Below are positions 1-10,520 of a stretch of 64,000 bases of DNA, in pieces. The notes beneath the pieces are model-generated. The model saw only the letters and a list, made by a program, of their open reading frames with translations. It made no database searches and was not told the origin of the DNA. The stretch lies in assembly GCF_003201775.1 (NCBI RefSeq), contig NZ_QJJZ01000009.1, forward strand, positions 124,001-188,000, written 5' to 3'. A program made the position numbers and the translations under genes. Each line of letters opens with the position of its first letter. The first letter of the stretch is position 1. This stretch comes from Arenibacter sp. ARW7G5Y1. GTDB taxonomy: Bacteria > Bacteroidota > Bacteroidia > Flavobacteriales > Flavobacteriaceae.

Positions 1-1422
1 ATAAACAAAGCTTAGTTGTGAATTTAGGCTTAAACTTGGTAGAAGATCAAACGTAGCAAAGTTGGAGATGGTAAAGTTTACGGTCCTATCCTCGTTCAAC
101 TTGCCTTCCAGCTCCCCACTTAAGGACTGTTTTCTTTCGTCCGTAATATAAAATAGGGAAGATTGAAGTCCGGCCGGATCCACCGGTAAGGAAGAGTTAA
201 GGTTAAAACTTCCTTGGTAAGGGTTTCCTTGTCCAGTTTGTAGATCGGTATGGGTAAACCTAGTAATTAATTGGTTGCGAAATTTTTCCCCTGCCTTAAA
301 ATTAAGGTTGGAGGAAAAGGTAACCCTGTCTACCCCGGTACCCTTTATAACACCTTCCTGGTTATCATAACCTAAGGAAACCCTATAGTTGGTTTTTTCA
401 CTACCACCACGGACACTAAAATCGTACTGCTGATCAATACCGGTTTTGTAAAAAAGACCTTGATAATCTACATTATTATTAAAGGCAGGGTTTATACTAT
501 CGGTCAATACCATTGGTGTTTGTCCGGATTGCAATTCGTCCGTATGCCACCATCTTTGGATCATCCCCATTTTGGCTTGGCGTTCAGCACCTCCAACCAA
601 CATTGGTACCAAGTTGGGTTTGGGCTGTAAACCTAAACTGGTGGAAAACGAAAATTCCGGTTTGTCCAGGGCAACCCCTTTTTTAGTTTCAATGATGATA
701 ACCCCATTGGCTCCCCTGGATCCGTAAATGGCAGCAGCAGAAGCATCTTTAAGTACGTCTATACTGGCTATATCGTTGGGGTTAAGTGAGGCCAAAAAGT
801 CAACGTTTGAGACACCGTAACCGGCCAAATCCTCAAGACTGGTCTGAACCCCATCAATTACATATAATGGGCTGCTGTAGGCTAAATCGGCGTCAATATC
901 CCCGCCTATACTTGTATTACCACGGATGATCAACGCACCCCTACCTGCTGGGGCCCCCGTCATATTCACACTCTGGATACCAGTAGCCTGGGTAGCGATC
1001 AATCCTGATACGTCCAATACTGGAATCCCTTCAATATCATCGCTCTTAATACTGGAAACAGCACTGGTAACATCCCTTTTAAATACTTTTTGGTAACCAA
1101 TCAAAACTACATCGTCCAATTGTGTGGCATCCGGAGCCTAGGAAATGCTCAGCTGTGTTTGGTTCCCTACAAGAATCTCCTGTGGCTTAAAGCCCAGATA
1201 GGAAATTGTTAGTATGGATTGTGGACCTTGTACGTCTATATAAAAATTTCCGTCAAAGTCGGATTGAGTTCCGGTAGAGGTTCCTTTAACTACGACAGAA
1301 GCTCCCGGTAATGGAACTCCATTGTCATCGAAAACGGTTCCTTGTACCGTTTTATTCTGAGCCTGGGCAAAATGGCCTACACTCAAAATTAGAATTAGTA
1401 AATAAAAAAATGGTTTTTTCAT
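1..1422 (-). pseudogene. SusC/RagA-type TonB-dependent outer-membrane receptor, N-terminal part, interrupted by an in-frame amber codon
   Basis: The gene runs off the left edge of the window, so only its N-terminal part is visible. Translation from 1422 gives a signal peptide (MKKPFFYLLILILSVGHFAQAQ), a carboxypeptidase-D-like plug extension (VQGTVFDDNGVPLPGASVVVKGT, split here: VQGTVFDDNG then VPLPGASVVV) and then a TAG codon at 1138-1140. After the stop the same frame stays open to base 1 and continues the family: LDDVVLIGYQ (TonB-box region), TGAPAGRGALIIRGNTSIGG, SPLYVIDGVQ, DVLKDASAAAIYGSRGANGV and beta-barrel sequence. SusC proteins import oligosaccharides with a SusD lipoprotein, whose gene would lie beyond the edge. 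A single change such as TTG to TAG explains the lesion. It could be a real inactivation, a sequencing error or a read-through codon. The family call is certain; functional status is not. Confidence 0.9.
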
Positions 1423-1547
1423 TGATCTAGTTTAAATTAATAATCGGTTGATGTTAAAAATTGAAAAATTCTTGTCGAGCTAATTTTTATTGGCTTCTGT
1501 TCATATGCTATTTGGGTTTTAGTTTTTATGTAATGTTGTTACTTTTT

Positions 1548-1577
1548 AAACCCATTCCATTTTCATGAAATGGGTTT
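1548..1577. other. Hairpin between the GH109-type gene and the SusC-like gene
   Basis: The arms AAACCCATT (1548-1556) and AATGGGTTT (1569-1577) pair perfectly. An alternative inner stem, CCATTT/AAATGG, uses 1557-1562 and 1568-1573. There is no T-run after the stem on the minus strand, so a classical terminator is doubtful. It lies in the leader or promoter region of the SusC-like gene and could be an attenuating or regulatory structure. Confidence 0.35.
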
Positions 1578-1627
1578 TGAAAAACAACTAACTCAAACAA
1601 CTCTATAGGTAATGCTATATCTTCAAC

Positions 1628-2992
1628 TTAATATGTATCCTTTATCCAGTTATATGGTTTTCTCTTTATCCAAGTACCTCGGGTGAAATCAGGGAAATCC
1701 TGTGGTTCCCCATTATTTTCTATGGATAGTTCGGAAAGAGGCGTAACTGCACTCCATGCGGCGGCATCATACGCATCCATCGGGGGAGCAATATTTTCTT
1801 TGGCCGATTCAATAAAGGCGTTCATTACATAAAAATCTATGCCTCCATGACCAGCTTCGGTGGCACTGCTTCCGAATCTTTTCCACAGTGGGTGATCATA
1901 TTTTTCGAACCAGGAATCCATATTTTCCCAACCATGTCCTTCAGTGGTGCCTTCAATATGGATTCGTTGGGTGTGGTAGTCAAAGTCTGTAAGACCTTGA
2001 GCCCCTTGTACTTTAAACCCTAGGGAGTAGGGGTGGGGGTTATTAACGTTATGCGTAACTATAATGGTCTCGCCATTGGAAGTTTCTATAGTGGAGGTAA
2101 TGATATCCCCTTGTTTAAATTTTAATTGGGCATTGGGGTGGTTTTTACCAGCGGTATCCACAATATATTTATGCAGACCAACTCCTTTGGTGGCATGTGA
2201 GGTAAGCGATAAAAATCTATTGCCCCTGTTTATATCAGCCATGACAGCTATGGGCCCAAGACCATGCGTTGGATATACATCAGCGTTTCTCAATAGGGAA
2301 TGCTGTGTTCTCCAAGCCGATTCGGAAATTCCCTTGGCACCAAATTCGGCGCCCTTACCATAGGCAGTTTTACCGTCATTGAATTTTACCCCGCGCAGAT
2401 CGTGCTGATATCCACATCTGAAATGCAATAGTTCACCAAAAACATTCTGTTTAACCATATTCAATACGGCAAGCACATCTCGTCTGTAGTTCACATTTTC
2501 CAATATCATGAGATGGGAACCGGTTTCCTCATGGGTATTTACCAAATCCCAACATTCCTCTAGGGTATTGGCAGCCGATACTTCAAGGCCGGTATATTTA
2601 CCTGCTTTCATAGAGTCTACCGCCATCTTGGTATGCCATAACCACGGAGTGGCAATAACCACGGCATCTATGTCTGCCAATGCCAGCAGGTTTTTATAAT
2701 CGTGCTCATTTTTTCCAAAGGCTTTGGCCTTCTTTTGTCCAGCTTTTACAATATGATCCTGTGCAATATCAATACGGTTCTTGTCTATGTCACAAATGGC
2801 CGTGACCAAAACATCCGTTCTCTTTAGAAGGTTATCCAAATGATTGGTGCCCCTTAGTCCAACACCAATGACACCCACTCTTATTTTTTGGGAGTCCTTT
2901 ACAAAACCATTTCCTAAAGTTAGATTGGGCACTAGGGCTATACCAGCTCCCGTAATGGCGGTCTTTTTAATAAAATTTCTTCTTTGGTTCAT
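1628..2992 (-). CDS. Gfo/Idh/MocA-family protein, probable GH109 alpha-N-acetylgalactosaminidase
   Basis: This 454-residue protein starts with a Tat-like leader (RR at 4-5, hydrophobic stretch to about residue 28), so it is probably exported folded with its cofactor. The Rossmann motif GVGLRG is at 43-48. The stretches EVSAANTLEECWDLV (137-151), ENVNYRRD (165-172), GYQHDLR (194-200) and YPTHGLGP (240-247) match what I know of GH109 enzymes, which use bound NAD in a redox-assisted hydrolysis of alpha-GalNAc. Length is normal for GH109 (about 440-460). It lies between the SusC-like receptor and the divergently transcribed hybrid regulator, which fits release of GalNAc in a glycan locus. Actual linkage specificity is not shown, because GH109 members vary. 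A plain sugar dehydrogenase is the alternative but is less likely. Confidence 0.85.
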   Translation of the reverse strand: MNQRRNFIKKTAITGAGIALVPNLTLGNGFVKDSQKIRVGVIGVGLRGTNHLDNLLKRTDVLVTAICDIDKNRIDIAQDHIVKAGQKKAKAFGKNEHDYKNLLALADIDAVVIATPWLWHTKMAVDSMKAGKYTGLEVSAANTLEECWDLVNTHEETGSHLMILENVNYRRDVLAVLNMVKQNVFGELLHFRCGYQHDLRGVKFNDGKTAYGKGAEFGAKGISESAWRTQHSLLRNADVYPTHGLGPIAVMADINRGNRFLSLTSHATKGVGLHKYIVDTAGKNHPNAQLKFKQGDIITSTIETSNGETIIVTHNVNNPHPYSLGFKVQGAQGLTDFDYHTQRIHIEGTTEGHGWENMDSWFEKYDHPLWKRFGSSATEAGHGGIDFYVMNAFIESAKENIAPPMDAYDAAAWSAVTPLSELSIENNGEPQDFPDFTRGTWIKRKPYNWIKDTY

Positions 2993-3151
2993 ATTTTCCT
3001 TAATACAGATACTTATTGTTAATGTTCCGCAAATATTAATATTGTGTTAATTAATTAGGTGTGCTTTTTTTGCGTTCTAGGGGTAATTTTTCGGATAATT
3101 TGGATATTTGAAGTTTTTTTCCACCTTTTTGCAAAAAATACCTCCTTTAGG

Positions 3152-3176
3152 TTGACACCAATTATAGGTACATTTG
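3152..3176 (+). promoter_or_regulatory. Possible Bacteroidota promoter of the hybrid two-component gene
   Basis: TACATTTG at 3169-3176 matches the -7 element TAnnTTTG of Bacteroidota housekeeping promoters. The nearest TTG (3152-3154) is only 14 nt upstream, shorter than the usual 17-23, so the -33 element is weak. It sits about 43 bp before the TTG start codon. Confidence 0.35.
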
Positions 3177-3218
3177 TTCCGGACAGATTAAGGATGGATT
3201 AATTGAAATCGTAGCAAC

Positions 3219-6200
3219 TTGAACAAGAAATTAAATAGGAGTAAAATTTTTGCCCTATCCCTTCTGGGTGTGTTGTGCTGGTCCTATTTGTCTGGACAGC
3301 ATTCATCCAATTTTATCCACCTTCCCAGTAAATTGGATAACCACACTATTAAGGTTACCCACACGGTACAGGATAGCTTAGGCTTTGTTTGGTTGGCACA
3401 TGCAGAAGGAATATCCAAATACGACGGTTATAATTTTGAATTTACTTCCAAAGAATCAATTTTTAAGGAGGAAACTACTTCGGATGAAGTAAAAAAAATA
3501 TTTAGTGATGCCAAAGGGGTAATTTGGGCCTTGTCCATGAACGGACAAATATCCTATTTGGAGAAGAATGGTAGGTTTTTGTCCATTGATAAGGCTGTTG
3601 AGGGGTTCCAGAAGAAATACAAGGTCACTATTGTCAACGAGGATGATGGTGTAATTTGGTTGGCCACGGACAAAGGGTCCATATATTCTTATGACCACGG
3701 CAAGGGCGTTGTAGACAGTATAACCACGATTCCCATTAATTCATCTGGGCTAAATAAAGTGAATTCCCTGGTGGTTAGAAAATCCGACCAACTTATAATT
3801 AGTACCTATAAAGGACCCCTTTATATTTATTATTTGGAAACCAACCGACTTGAGACCTTGGAGGTGCCCTATGATTATACCCTGGCCGACAACAACCTTT
3901 TGCTATTGGACAAAAAAAATAGGCTATGGATAGGTTCTTCCTATGTAGGGCATGGTATAATGGTTTACGACTTTAGTAAAGAATCCTTTGTACAGAACGA
4001 GATTATAAATGATCAGTGGCGCAGCCAGTTAAACGAGTTATTTACTTCCATGTACTGCGATGTAAATGGTTTTATTTGGTTGGGGACTGATGGGAATGGA
4101 CTATACAGACTGGATACGGAATCTGGCGAATTAACAATTTATAAGCATAACCAGCTCAATGAATTTTCCCTTAGTACCAATACGGTAATTGGTATAAACG
4201 AAGACCTAAAGGGCAACTTGTGGGTACTTACCAATTATGGGGACATAAACATACTGCGGAATAAGAATAATCAGATCAATTATCACTCGGGTGCTGTACA
4301 GGGAAGCCCTGCAAGGGTGTTGTCTTCCTATAGGGCAAAGGATGGCACCCTGTGGATAGGGACGGACGGTGATGGAATCACCAAGGTTGATTCAAAAGGT
4401 AGGGAAGAGCAATTTTTTAGCAATTCGGCCCAAAGCAAGGGGTTTTTTATACACTCTATCAATGAGGACAATAGGGGTAATATCTGGATGGGGACCTATA
4501 AAAATGGACTTTGGATATATAATGCGGTTAAGGGAGGGTTCTCAAAGGTGCCTTTGAGCAATTCCAAGAACAATATGGTAATGGACGTCCGATTTATTTT
4601 TAAGGACTCCAAACGAAGATTATGGGTGACTACCGATATGGGCATTTATTTGTTTTCGGAAAGAAACAAAATGTTGACGTGGTTTGAAAATGGCACGGCC
4701 GGATTGGTGGGGACCATTTCCCAATCTATAGTTGAAGATTCCTCAGGAACTGTTTGGTTAGCCAGTAATGGAGGAGGATTATTTAGGTTCAATGAAGATG
4801 GTGACGATATTACTAAATCCAATTTCACCCAATTTCAGCATGTCGACGACACGCTTATTACCAACAAAAATTATGACATCTGGTCCATGGCAGCTAGTAG
4901 CGAAGATGTTATTTGGTTGGTTATGGTAAGTGGAGAATTGATCAAATTCAATATAGGTGATAAACAGGTTGAAAAAATAAAGATAAATGGAACCTATGAC
5001 AACACGATCTTTAGATCTGTATTATTGGAGGACCCAGATAATTTATGGTTGGGCTCAACTAAGGGTATCTGGCATATAAATACAAGGGATTCGATATCAA
5101 GGGTGTTTCAAAAAATAGATGGACTACAGGATGACTCCTTTATGCAGCGAAGTGTCCACAAGGGTTGGGATGGGAATATTTACTTTGGAGGGTTGAACGG
5201 GGTAAGTTACTTTAAACCCAATCAAATTAAAAAAGAGGAAACGGTAGCCAAATTATTTATTGAAGATATTGATATCCTAAACCAACCCGCCATAAACGTA
5301 ATTCCAGAACAAATTGAAGAGGGGGTTGAGAAGTTGGACGTTTTGGAACTAGACCATGACCAATCGTCCTTTTCCTTTCGGTTTTTGGCGATTGACAATG
5401 TATTGTTTTCCAATTACGATTATGCATATAGGCTTAAGGGGTTCAATGATACCTGGATAGATTCCGAAAAGGAACGTCTGGCAACTTATACCAATATACC
5501 TCCCGGAAATTACATTTTTGAAGTGAAGGCCAGTAGTGGTAATGGGGAGTGGGATATAGAAAAAACATCGATTTCCATAAATGTATTACGGCCATTTTGG
5601 AGATCAAATCTGGCCTATTTATTTTATACGATCTTAATAATTGGACTTATTTATGGTATGGTCATTTGGATCAGACTTAGGAACAGGGTAATTGCAGATG
5701 AGCTGGAACATAAACATGAGAGGGAACTTTATGCCTTAAAAATGGATTTCTTTGCCAAGATGTCCCACGAAATACAAACCCCTTTAACTTTAATTTTGAT
5801 TCCCTTGGAAAACATGTTGCAACGCGCTATGAAAAGTGGCAATGTGTTGCTTCAACAACGCCTTAAGTTAATTTCCAATAATGCCAATAGACTATCCCGA
5901 ATTGTATTTGAATTGACATCTTTGCGGGACAAGGAATTGGAGAAATTGGTTTTAAGGGCGGCAGAACACGATATTATTGCCGATTTAACCGAAATAACCA
6001 GCTCCTTTGAAGAGCAAGCCACCTTTAAGGGCATCAATTTTAAATGTAGCTATCCCAGTGATGAGTTAAGAATGTGGTACGATAAAGATAAAATGGAACA
6101 TATTTTCTTTAACCTTCTGTCCAATGCCTTCAAATTTACACCTAAAGGCGGATCTATTGCCCTTGATGTAATTGTGGAGGATTGGGAGAGAAACGTAAAA

Positions 6201-7304
6201 ATATCCGTGACAGATTCGGGTCCGGGTATCCCAAGAGAGGAGCTGGAAAATGTTTTCCAGTTGTTTTACCAGGCCGATACAGGGAAGCAAAAAGTAGGTA
6301 CGGGAATAGGCTTGGCACTGACCAAAGAGCTGGTAGATCTTCATCACGGAAAGATAGATGTAAAATCGGACCCCATTAAAGGTACTTGTTTTAGCGTTAG
6401 TTTTCCTATTGATAAAAATCGGAATGAAAATGTACTGAATAAAAACGGCGCGGAAGAGTCTATTATGGAAGTGGAGGAGGAGGAATACCAATTGAAGGAG
6501 GAAAATATAGGTGTTGGGTCAACCAAATTGGCGAAGACCATATTAGTGGTAGAGGATAATTATGAACTACAAATATCATTAAAAGATATTTTTAACGATT
6601 ACTATAACGTACTCTTGGCTGAAAATGGGGAAGAGGGTTATGCCTTGGCCTTGGAGCATAATCCGGATCTAATAATAAGCGACATAATGATGCCAAAATT
6701 GGATGGTATTGAAATGAGCAAAATGCTTCAGAGAAACGAGCTCACCACCCATATCCCAATTATACTTCTCACAGCCAAAAAGGCAGCAAAAAATAAAATA
6801 CTAGGATTGCGGGCCGGAGCGGTAGAATATATAAATAAGCCCTTCAACATCAATGAACTGGTGCTCAAAGTGAATAATATCATCACCCGAAGTGATCGGT
6901 TGATTATGAAATATAAGAACGATTTAATAACAACGCCCAAAAAAGGAGGAAGTAGGTCCCAAGATGAAGTTTTTCTGGAAAACTTGGTTAGCCTAGTAGA
7001 AAATCAGATTAGCAATCCGGATTTTAAGACAGAAGACCTGGCCCAGGATCTAAACATGAGCTATTCTGCTATCTATAGAAAGTTTCAAGGGTTAACAGGG
7101 AAGAAAATAGTAGATTTTGTAAGGACCATGCGTCTTAAAAAGGCAGCTGTTTTAATTGGCGATTGCAATTACTCCGTATCCGAGGCTGCGTTTTTGGTAG
7201 GTTTTAACGATCCAAAATATTTTTCAAAGTGCTTTAAAAAGGAATTTGGCAAGAGCCCTCGAAAGTTAAAGGGGAAAGCAGATCCAAATCCGAGATTTAA
7301 ATAA
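3219..7304 (+). CDS. Hybrid two-component system protein: periplasmic propeller sensor, histidine kinase, receiver and AraC-type regulator
   Basis: This 1361-residue single-chain regulator is of the kind that controls polysaccharide-use loci. In order: signal peptide (1-26, ending SYLSGQ), two-component propeller repeats with recurring WLGTDGNGLY-type blades (about 30-690), a Y_Y_Y domain (about 709-785), one membrane helix (about 793-820), a histidine kinase core with phospho-acceptor His850 in SHEIQTPLTLI, an ATPase domain (NLLSNAFKF near 960, DSGPGIP, GTGIGLAL near 1026), a receiver with Asp1155 in SDIMMP, and a C-terminal AraC helix-turn-helix (about 1260-1355). The usual HEIRTP is HEIQTP here. 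The start is TTG at 3219, chosen because it begins the signal peptide exactly. It is divergent from the GH109-type gene and upstream of the sulfatase cluster, so those genes are the likely targets. The ligand is probably a periplasmic oligosaccharide from the target glycan. Confidence 0.95.
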   Translation: MNKKLNRSKIFALSLLGVLCWSYLSGQHSSNFIHLPSKLDNHTIKVTHTVQDSLGFVWLAHAEGISKYDGYNFEFTSKESIFKEETTSDEVKKIFSDAKGVIWALSMNGQISYLEKNGRFLSIDKAVEGFQKKYKVTIVNEDDGVIWLATDKGSIYSYDHGKGVVDSITTIPINSSGLNKVNSLVVRKSDQLIISTYKGPLYIYYLETNRLETLEVPYDYTLADNNLLLLDKKNRLWIGSSYVGHGIMVYDFSKESFVQNEIINDQWRSQLNELFTSMYCDVNGFIWLGTDGNGLYRLDTESGELTIYKHNQLNEFSLSTNTVIGINEDLKGNLWVLTNYGDINILRNKNNQINYHSGAVQGSPARVLSSYRAKDGTLWIGTDGDGITKVDSKGREEQFFSNSAQSKGFFIHSINEDNRGNIWMGTYKNGLWIYNAVKGGFSKVPLSNSKNNMVMDVRFIFKDSKRRLWVTTDMGIYLFSERNKMLTWFENGTAGLVGTISQSIVEDSSGTVWLASNGGGLFRFNEDGDDITKSNFTQFQHVDDTLITNKNYDIWSMAASSEDVIWLVMVSGELIKFNIGDKQVEKIKINGTYDNTIFRSVLLEDPDNLWLGSTKGIWHINTRDSISRVFQKIDGLQDDSFMQRSVHKGWDGNIYFGGLNGVSYFKPNQIKKEETVAKLFIEDIDILNQPAINVIPEQIEEGVEKLDVLELDHDQSSFSFRFLAIDNVLFSNYDYAYRLKGFNDTWIDSEKERLATYTNIPPGNYIFEVKASSGNGEWDIEKTSISINVLRPFWRSNLAYLFYTILIIGLIYGMVIWIRLRNRVIADELEHKHERELYALKMDFFAKMSHEIQTPLTLILIPLENMLQRAMKSGNVLLQQRLKLISNNANRLSRIVFELTSLRDKELEKLVLRAAEHDIIADLTEITSSFEEQATFKGINFKCSYPSDELRMWYDKDKMEHIFFNLLSNAFKFTPKGGSIALDVIVEDWERNVKISVTDSGPGIPREELENVFQLFYQADTGKQKVGTGIGLALTKELVDLHHGKIDVKSDPIKGTCFSVSFPIDKNRNENVLNKNGAEESIMEVEEEEYQLKEENIGVGSTKLAKTILVVEDNYELQISLKDIFNDYYNVLLAENGEEGYALALEHNPDLIISDIMMPKLDGIEMSKMLQRNELTTHIPIILLTAKKAAKNKILGLRAGAVEYINKPFNINELVLKVNNIITRSDRLIMKYKNDLITTPKKGGSRSQDEVFLENLVSLVENQISNPDFKTEDLAQDLNMSYSAIYRKFQGLTGKKIVDFVRTMRLKKAAVLIGDCNYSVSEAAFLVGFNDPKYFSKCFKKEFGKSPRKLKGKADPNPRFK

Positions 7305-7418
7305 AACCGAATAGGGATCAATCACAAGAAAATAACTGTAACAATTTCAATAATCAATATGATAACAATAACCAATGTGGGGGCCAGGATTAGAAATAAA
7401 ATGGCACCTAAAATAACA

Positions 7419-8759
7419 ATGTTAAAGGGTACGGGATACAACAGTTTAAAGGTACTAGGTTTATTCTTGGTGGTAGCCTCCTGTACAACTTTGTCCAAGC
7501 AGGAGAATTCAGAAGAAATAACCATGGCCAAATTGAGTTTAACCGAAAGCATAAAGCCAGGAGGGAATAGTTGGGTGGTAAATGATGTTAAGGATAATCA
7601 CAATCTTATCTCGGACAAGGGGATTAGGAATTGGAGTGATTCGAATACGGTTATAAGAACCTATTTTAAAACAGATCAAACAGGTCCGTTAAATGTGGGA
7701 CTAACGATGAAAGTGAATGGTGGTATGTCCAAACTCCGGGTTTCCTTGGACGGAATTACAAAGGAGATCACAGTTTCCAATCAAGATTTTGAAACAGTGG
7801 ATGTAGGAGTCTTTAAGATTGGCACACCAGGCTACCATTTTATAGAATTACAGGGGTTGGAAAAAACGGCAAATATGTACGCAGATGTCAATGAGGTACT
7901 GGTAGGAGGGCAGGCAGCCAATGGGCAACTTACTTACGTAAAGGATGATTTTTATTGGGGTAGAAGGGGGCCATCGGTACATTTAAGCTATACTACTCCC
8001 GAAAACACTGACATACTTTGGTTTTATAATGAAATTACGGTTCCTGAAAACGAGGATGTTATTGGATCCTATTATATGGCCAATGGTTTCGGGGAGGGCT
8101 ATTTTGGTATGCAGGTGAATTCCGAGACCGAGAGGAGGGTCCTGTTTTCTGTCTGGAGTCCGTACGAAACCCAAGACCCCAAAAGTATTCCGGAAGAATA
8201 TAGAATAATTTTGCTGGGCAAGGGGGAAGGGGTAACTACCGGTGAATTTGGCAATGAAGGCTCTGGCGGACAAAGTTATAAAGTGTTCAATTGGAAAGCT
8301 GGCAATACCTATAAATTTTTATTAAAGGGAGAGCCTTCTGTAAATAATTCTACTGATTATACAGCCTATTTCTATGATTCGGAAGCTGAAAAATGGAATT
8401 TAATAGCTAGTTTCAGAAGACCGCATACCAATACCTATTTAAAAAGGCCACATTCTTTTTTGGAAAACTTTAGGACGGAGGTTGGACATATATCCAGAAT
8501 GGGAGAGTACACCAATCAATGGATTTACGATACCAAGGGCAATTGGCACGAACTTACCAAGGCCAAGTTTACGGCAGATGCTACCGCTAGGAAAGGATCT
8601 AGGGTAGATTACGCCGGAGGGGCCGTTGGCAACAATTTTTATATGAAGAATTGTGGATTTTTTAATGAAAAGACCACTATAGATACCTTTCATGAAAGGA
8701 CTGCTAATGGAGTAGCTCCAGTGATAGATTTTTCATCACTTGAGAAACCAATGCAATAA
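7419..8759 (+). CDS. DUF3472 (with N-terminal DUF5077-like region) lipoprotein
   Basis: The ATG at 7419 is preferred (446 residues) because it opens a lipoprotein signal, LGLFLVVASC, about 20 residues in; the frame itself is open back to 7359. The N-terminal half looks like a beta-sandwich (DUF5077-type, GPLNVGLTMKVNGGMSKLRV). The C-terminal half carries the DUF3472 hallmarks GYFGMQVNSETERRVLFSVW, GEFGNEGSGGQSY and FNWKAGNTYKFLL. DUF3472 proteins occur in polysaccharide-use loci, but I know of no established activity. It sits between the hybrid regulator and the sulfatase, so a surface or periplasmic role in binding or processing the target glycan is inferred. Downstream spacing to the sulfatase Met is 122 bp. 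Confidence 0.85.
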   Translation: MLKGTGYNSLKVLGLFLVVASCTTLSKQENSEEITMAKLSLTESIKPGGNSWVVNDVKDNHNLISDKGIRNWSDSNTVIRTYFKTDQTGPLNVGLTMKVNGGMSKLRVSLDGITKEITVSNQDFETVDVGVFKIGTPGYHFIELQGLEKTANMYADVNEVLVGGQAANGQLTYVKDDFYWGRRGPSVHLSYTTPENTDILWFYNEITVPENEDVIGSYYMANGFGEGYFGMQVNSETERRVLFSVWSPYETQDPKSIPEEYRIILLGKGEGVTTGEFGNEGSGGQSYKVFNWKAGNTYKFLLKGEPSVNNSTDYTAYFYDSEAEKWNLIASFRRPHTNTYLKRPHSFLENFRTEVGHISRMGEYTNQWIYDTKGNWHELTKAKFTADATARKGSRVDYAGGAVGNNFYMKNCGFFNEKTTIDTFHERTANGVAPVIDFSSLEKPMQ

Positions 8760-8881
8760 CAATGTATCAATGTGAAAGTGTGTTGGTGTGCAATATTTCA
8801 AAAGTGATCCACTAAAAAGAATCCAAGACGTTGAATGTGCCTAGAAGAATTGATTACACCGAAACCATAAAGAAACTAAGA

Positions 8882-10438
8882 ATGAAAAATATAAGCTATT
8901 TAATCCTAATTCCATTGGCCCTATTATCTTGTAAGGATGAGGGCAAAAAGGATGTTGGTATAACTCCGGCACCTAGACCAAATATCATATATATTTTGGC
9001 AGATGACCTGGGATATGCCGAACTGGGTGCCTATGGACAGGAAAAAATTGAAACCCCCAATATCGATGCCTTGGCCAAAGAAGGTATGTTGTTTACCCAA
9101 CATTATACAAGTGCCCCAGTGTGTGCCCCAGCACGTTATATGTTATTGACGGGGACCCATTCGGGACATGCACATATTCGGGGCAATGAGGAGTGGGGCG
9201 AGCGTGGTGATGTATGGAATTACAAGGCAATGGCCAAAGACTCCGTTTTGGAAGGACAGCGCCCCATGCCGGACAGCACCATTACAATCGCCAAAAAATT
9301 AAAAGAAGTGGGCTACAGTACGGCCATGTTTGGTAAATGGGGATTGGGCGCTCCCCATACCAATTCTATTCCCACAACTATGGGATTCGATTTCTTTTTT
9401 GGATATAACTGTCAGCGACAAGCCCACACCTACTACCCATTGCACCTATACAAAAATGAAAATAGGGTGCATTTGAATAACGATACCATTGCTCCAAATA
9501 CTAAGTTGGCCAAAGGGGCGGATATTAATGATCCGGCTAGTTATGCAGCTTATACATTAAACGATTATGCTCCCGATCTTATGTTTGAGGAGTTACAGGG
9601 GTTTGTAGATAGGAACAAGGAAAATCCTTTTTTTATTTACTGGGCCACGCCCATTCCCCATGCGGCTATCCAAGCTCCTCAAAAATGGGTGGATTATTAT
9701 AGGAATAAGTTTGGGAAAGAGGAACCCTATTTGGGGAAAAGGGGATATTTTCCACATCAAAATCCCCATGCCGGTTACGCTGCAATGATTTCTTATTTGG
9801 ATGAAAATGTAGGGAAATTGGTCGCGAAGTTAAAAGCGGACGGACTATACGATAATACGTTGATCATTTTTACCTCGGATAACGGTCCTACTTTTAATGG
9901 AGGTACGGACTCTCCCTGGTTTGATAGTGCCAAACCGTTTAGAAGCGAACTTGGTCGTGGAAAGGGATTTGTCTATGAAGGTGGAATTAGGGTGCCCATG
10001 ATTGCCACATGGCCCGGTAGTATAAAAGCCGGTACCACAACCGATCATATTTCCGCACACTATGATGTAATGGCCACGTTGGCAGATGTTGCGGGTTACG
10101 AGGCGCCAAAGTATACAGACGGAATCAGCTTTTTACCTACCCTACTTGCCGGGGATCAAGAAAAGAAGCACGACTTTCTATATTGGGAGTTTCCGGAATA
10201 TGGTGGACAGTTGGCGATTAGAATGGGTGATTGGAAAGTGGTGAAATCACATTTGAAAGACAAAAAAAAGGAACCAAAACTGGAACTATTCAATCTTAAA
10301 ACGGATTTAAAAGAAACTACAAACGTGGCAGATCAACATCCAGAGATATTGGAGAAGGCTGCGAAAATATTGCAAAGCCAACATACAGAGCCCACTATCG
10401 AGAAGTTTAGGATCCCGGCACTTAGTGATGGCCTTTAG
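8882..10438 (+). CDS. S1-family sulfatase (arylsulfatase A-like), lipoprotein
   Basis: The Met at 8882 opens a lipoprotein signal (MKNISYLILIPLALLSC, C17), so it is preferred over the in-frame TTG at 8831. The protein is 518 residues, typical for S1 sulfatases. Metal-site sequence ADDLGYAELGAYG follows the leader. The formylglycine motif C-x-P-x-R is CAPAR with Cys81, followed by YMLLTG. GKWGLG, SDNGP (metal ligands) and GGIRVPM further match the family. It hydrolyses sulfate esters, probably on a galactose- or GalNAc-containing glycan given galK-galT and the GH109-type gene nearby; the subfamily cannot be set by eye. The cysteine-type site needs conversion to formylglycine, and a matching enzyme is encoded at 11525. 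Confidence 0.93.
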   Translation: MKNISYLILIPLALLSCKDEGKKDVGITPAPRPNIIYILADDLGYAELGAYGQEKIETPNIDALAKEGMLFTQHYTSAPVCAPARYMLLTGTHSGHAHIRGNEEWGERGDVWNYKAMAKDSVLEGQRPMPDSTITIAKKLKEVGYSTAMFGKWGLGAPHTNSIPTTMGFDFFFGYNCQRQAHTYYPLHLYKNENRVHLNNDTIAPNTKLAKGADINDPASYAAYTLNDYAPDLMFEELQGFVDRNKENPFFIYWATPIPHAAIQAPQKWVDYYRNKFGKEEPYLGKRGYFPHQNPHAGYAAMISYLDENVGKLVAKLKADGLYDNTLIIFTSDNGPTFNGGTDSPWFDSAKPFRSELGRGKGFVYEGGIRVPMIATWPGSIKAGTTTDHISAHYDVMATLADVAGYEAPKYTDGISFLPTLLAGDQEKKHDFLYWEFPEYGGQLAIRMGDWKVVKSHLKDKKKEPKLELFNLKTDLKETTNVADQHPEILEKAAKILQSQHTEPTIEKFRIPALSDGL

Positions 10439-10520
10439 GGATTTATTGGCTAGTTGCCCCTGTTAAATAATTATATATTTTTGCGTTTTTTAAACCACCT
10501 TTGAATCATAATTGTTTTAA

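Noticed and set aside
6066-6491. Minus-strand 141-residue frame
   Set aside because: It is the shadow of the kinase ATPase domain of the hybrid regulator.
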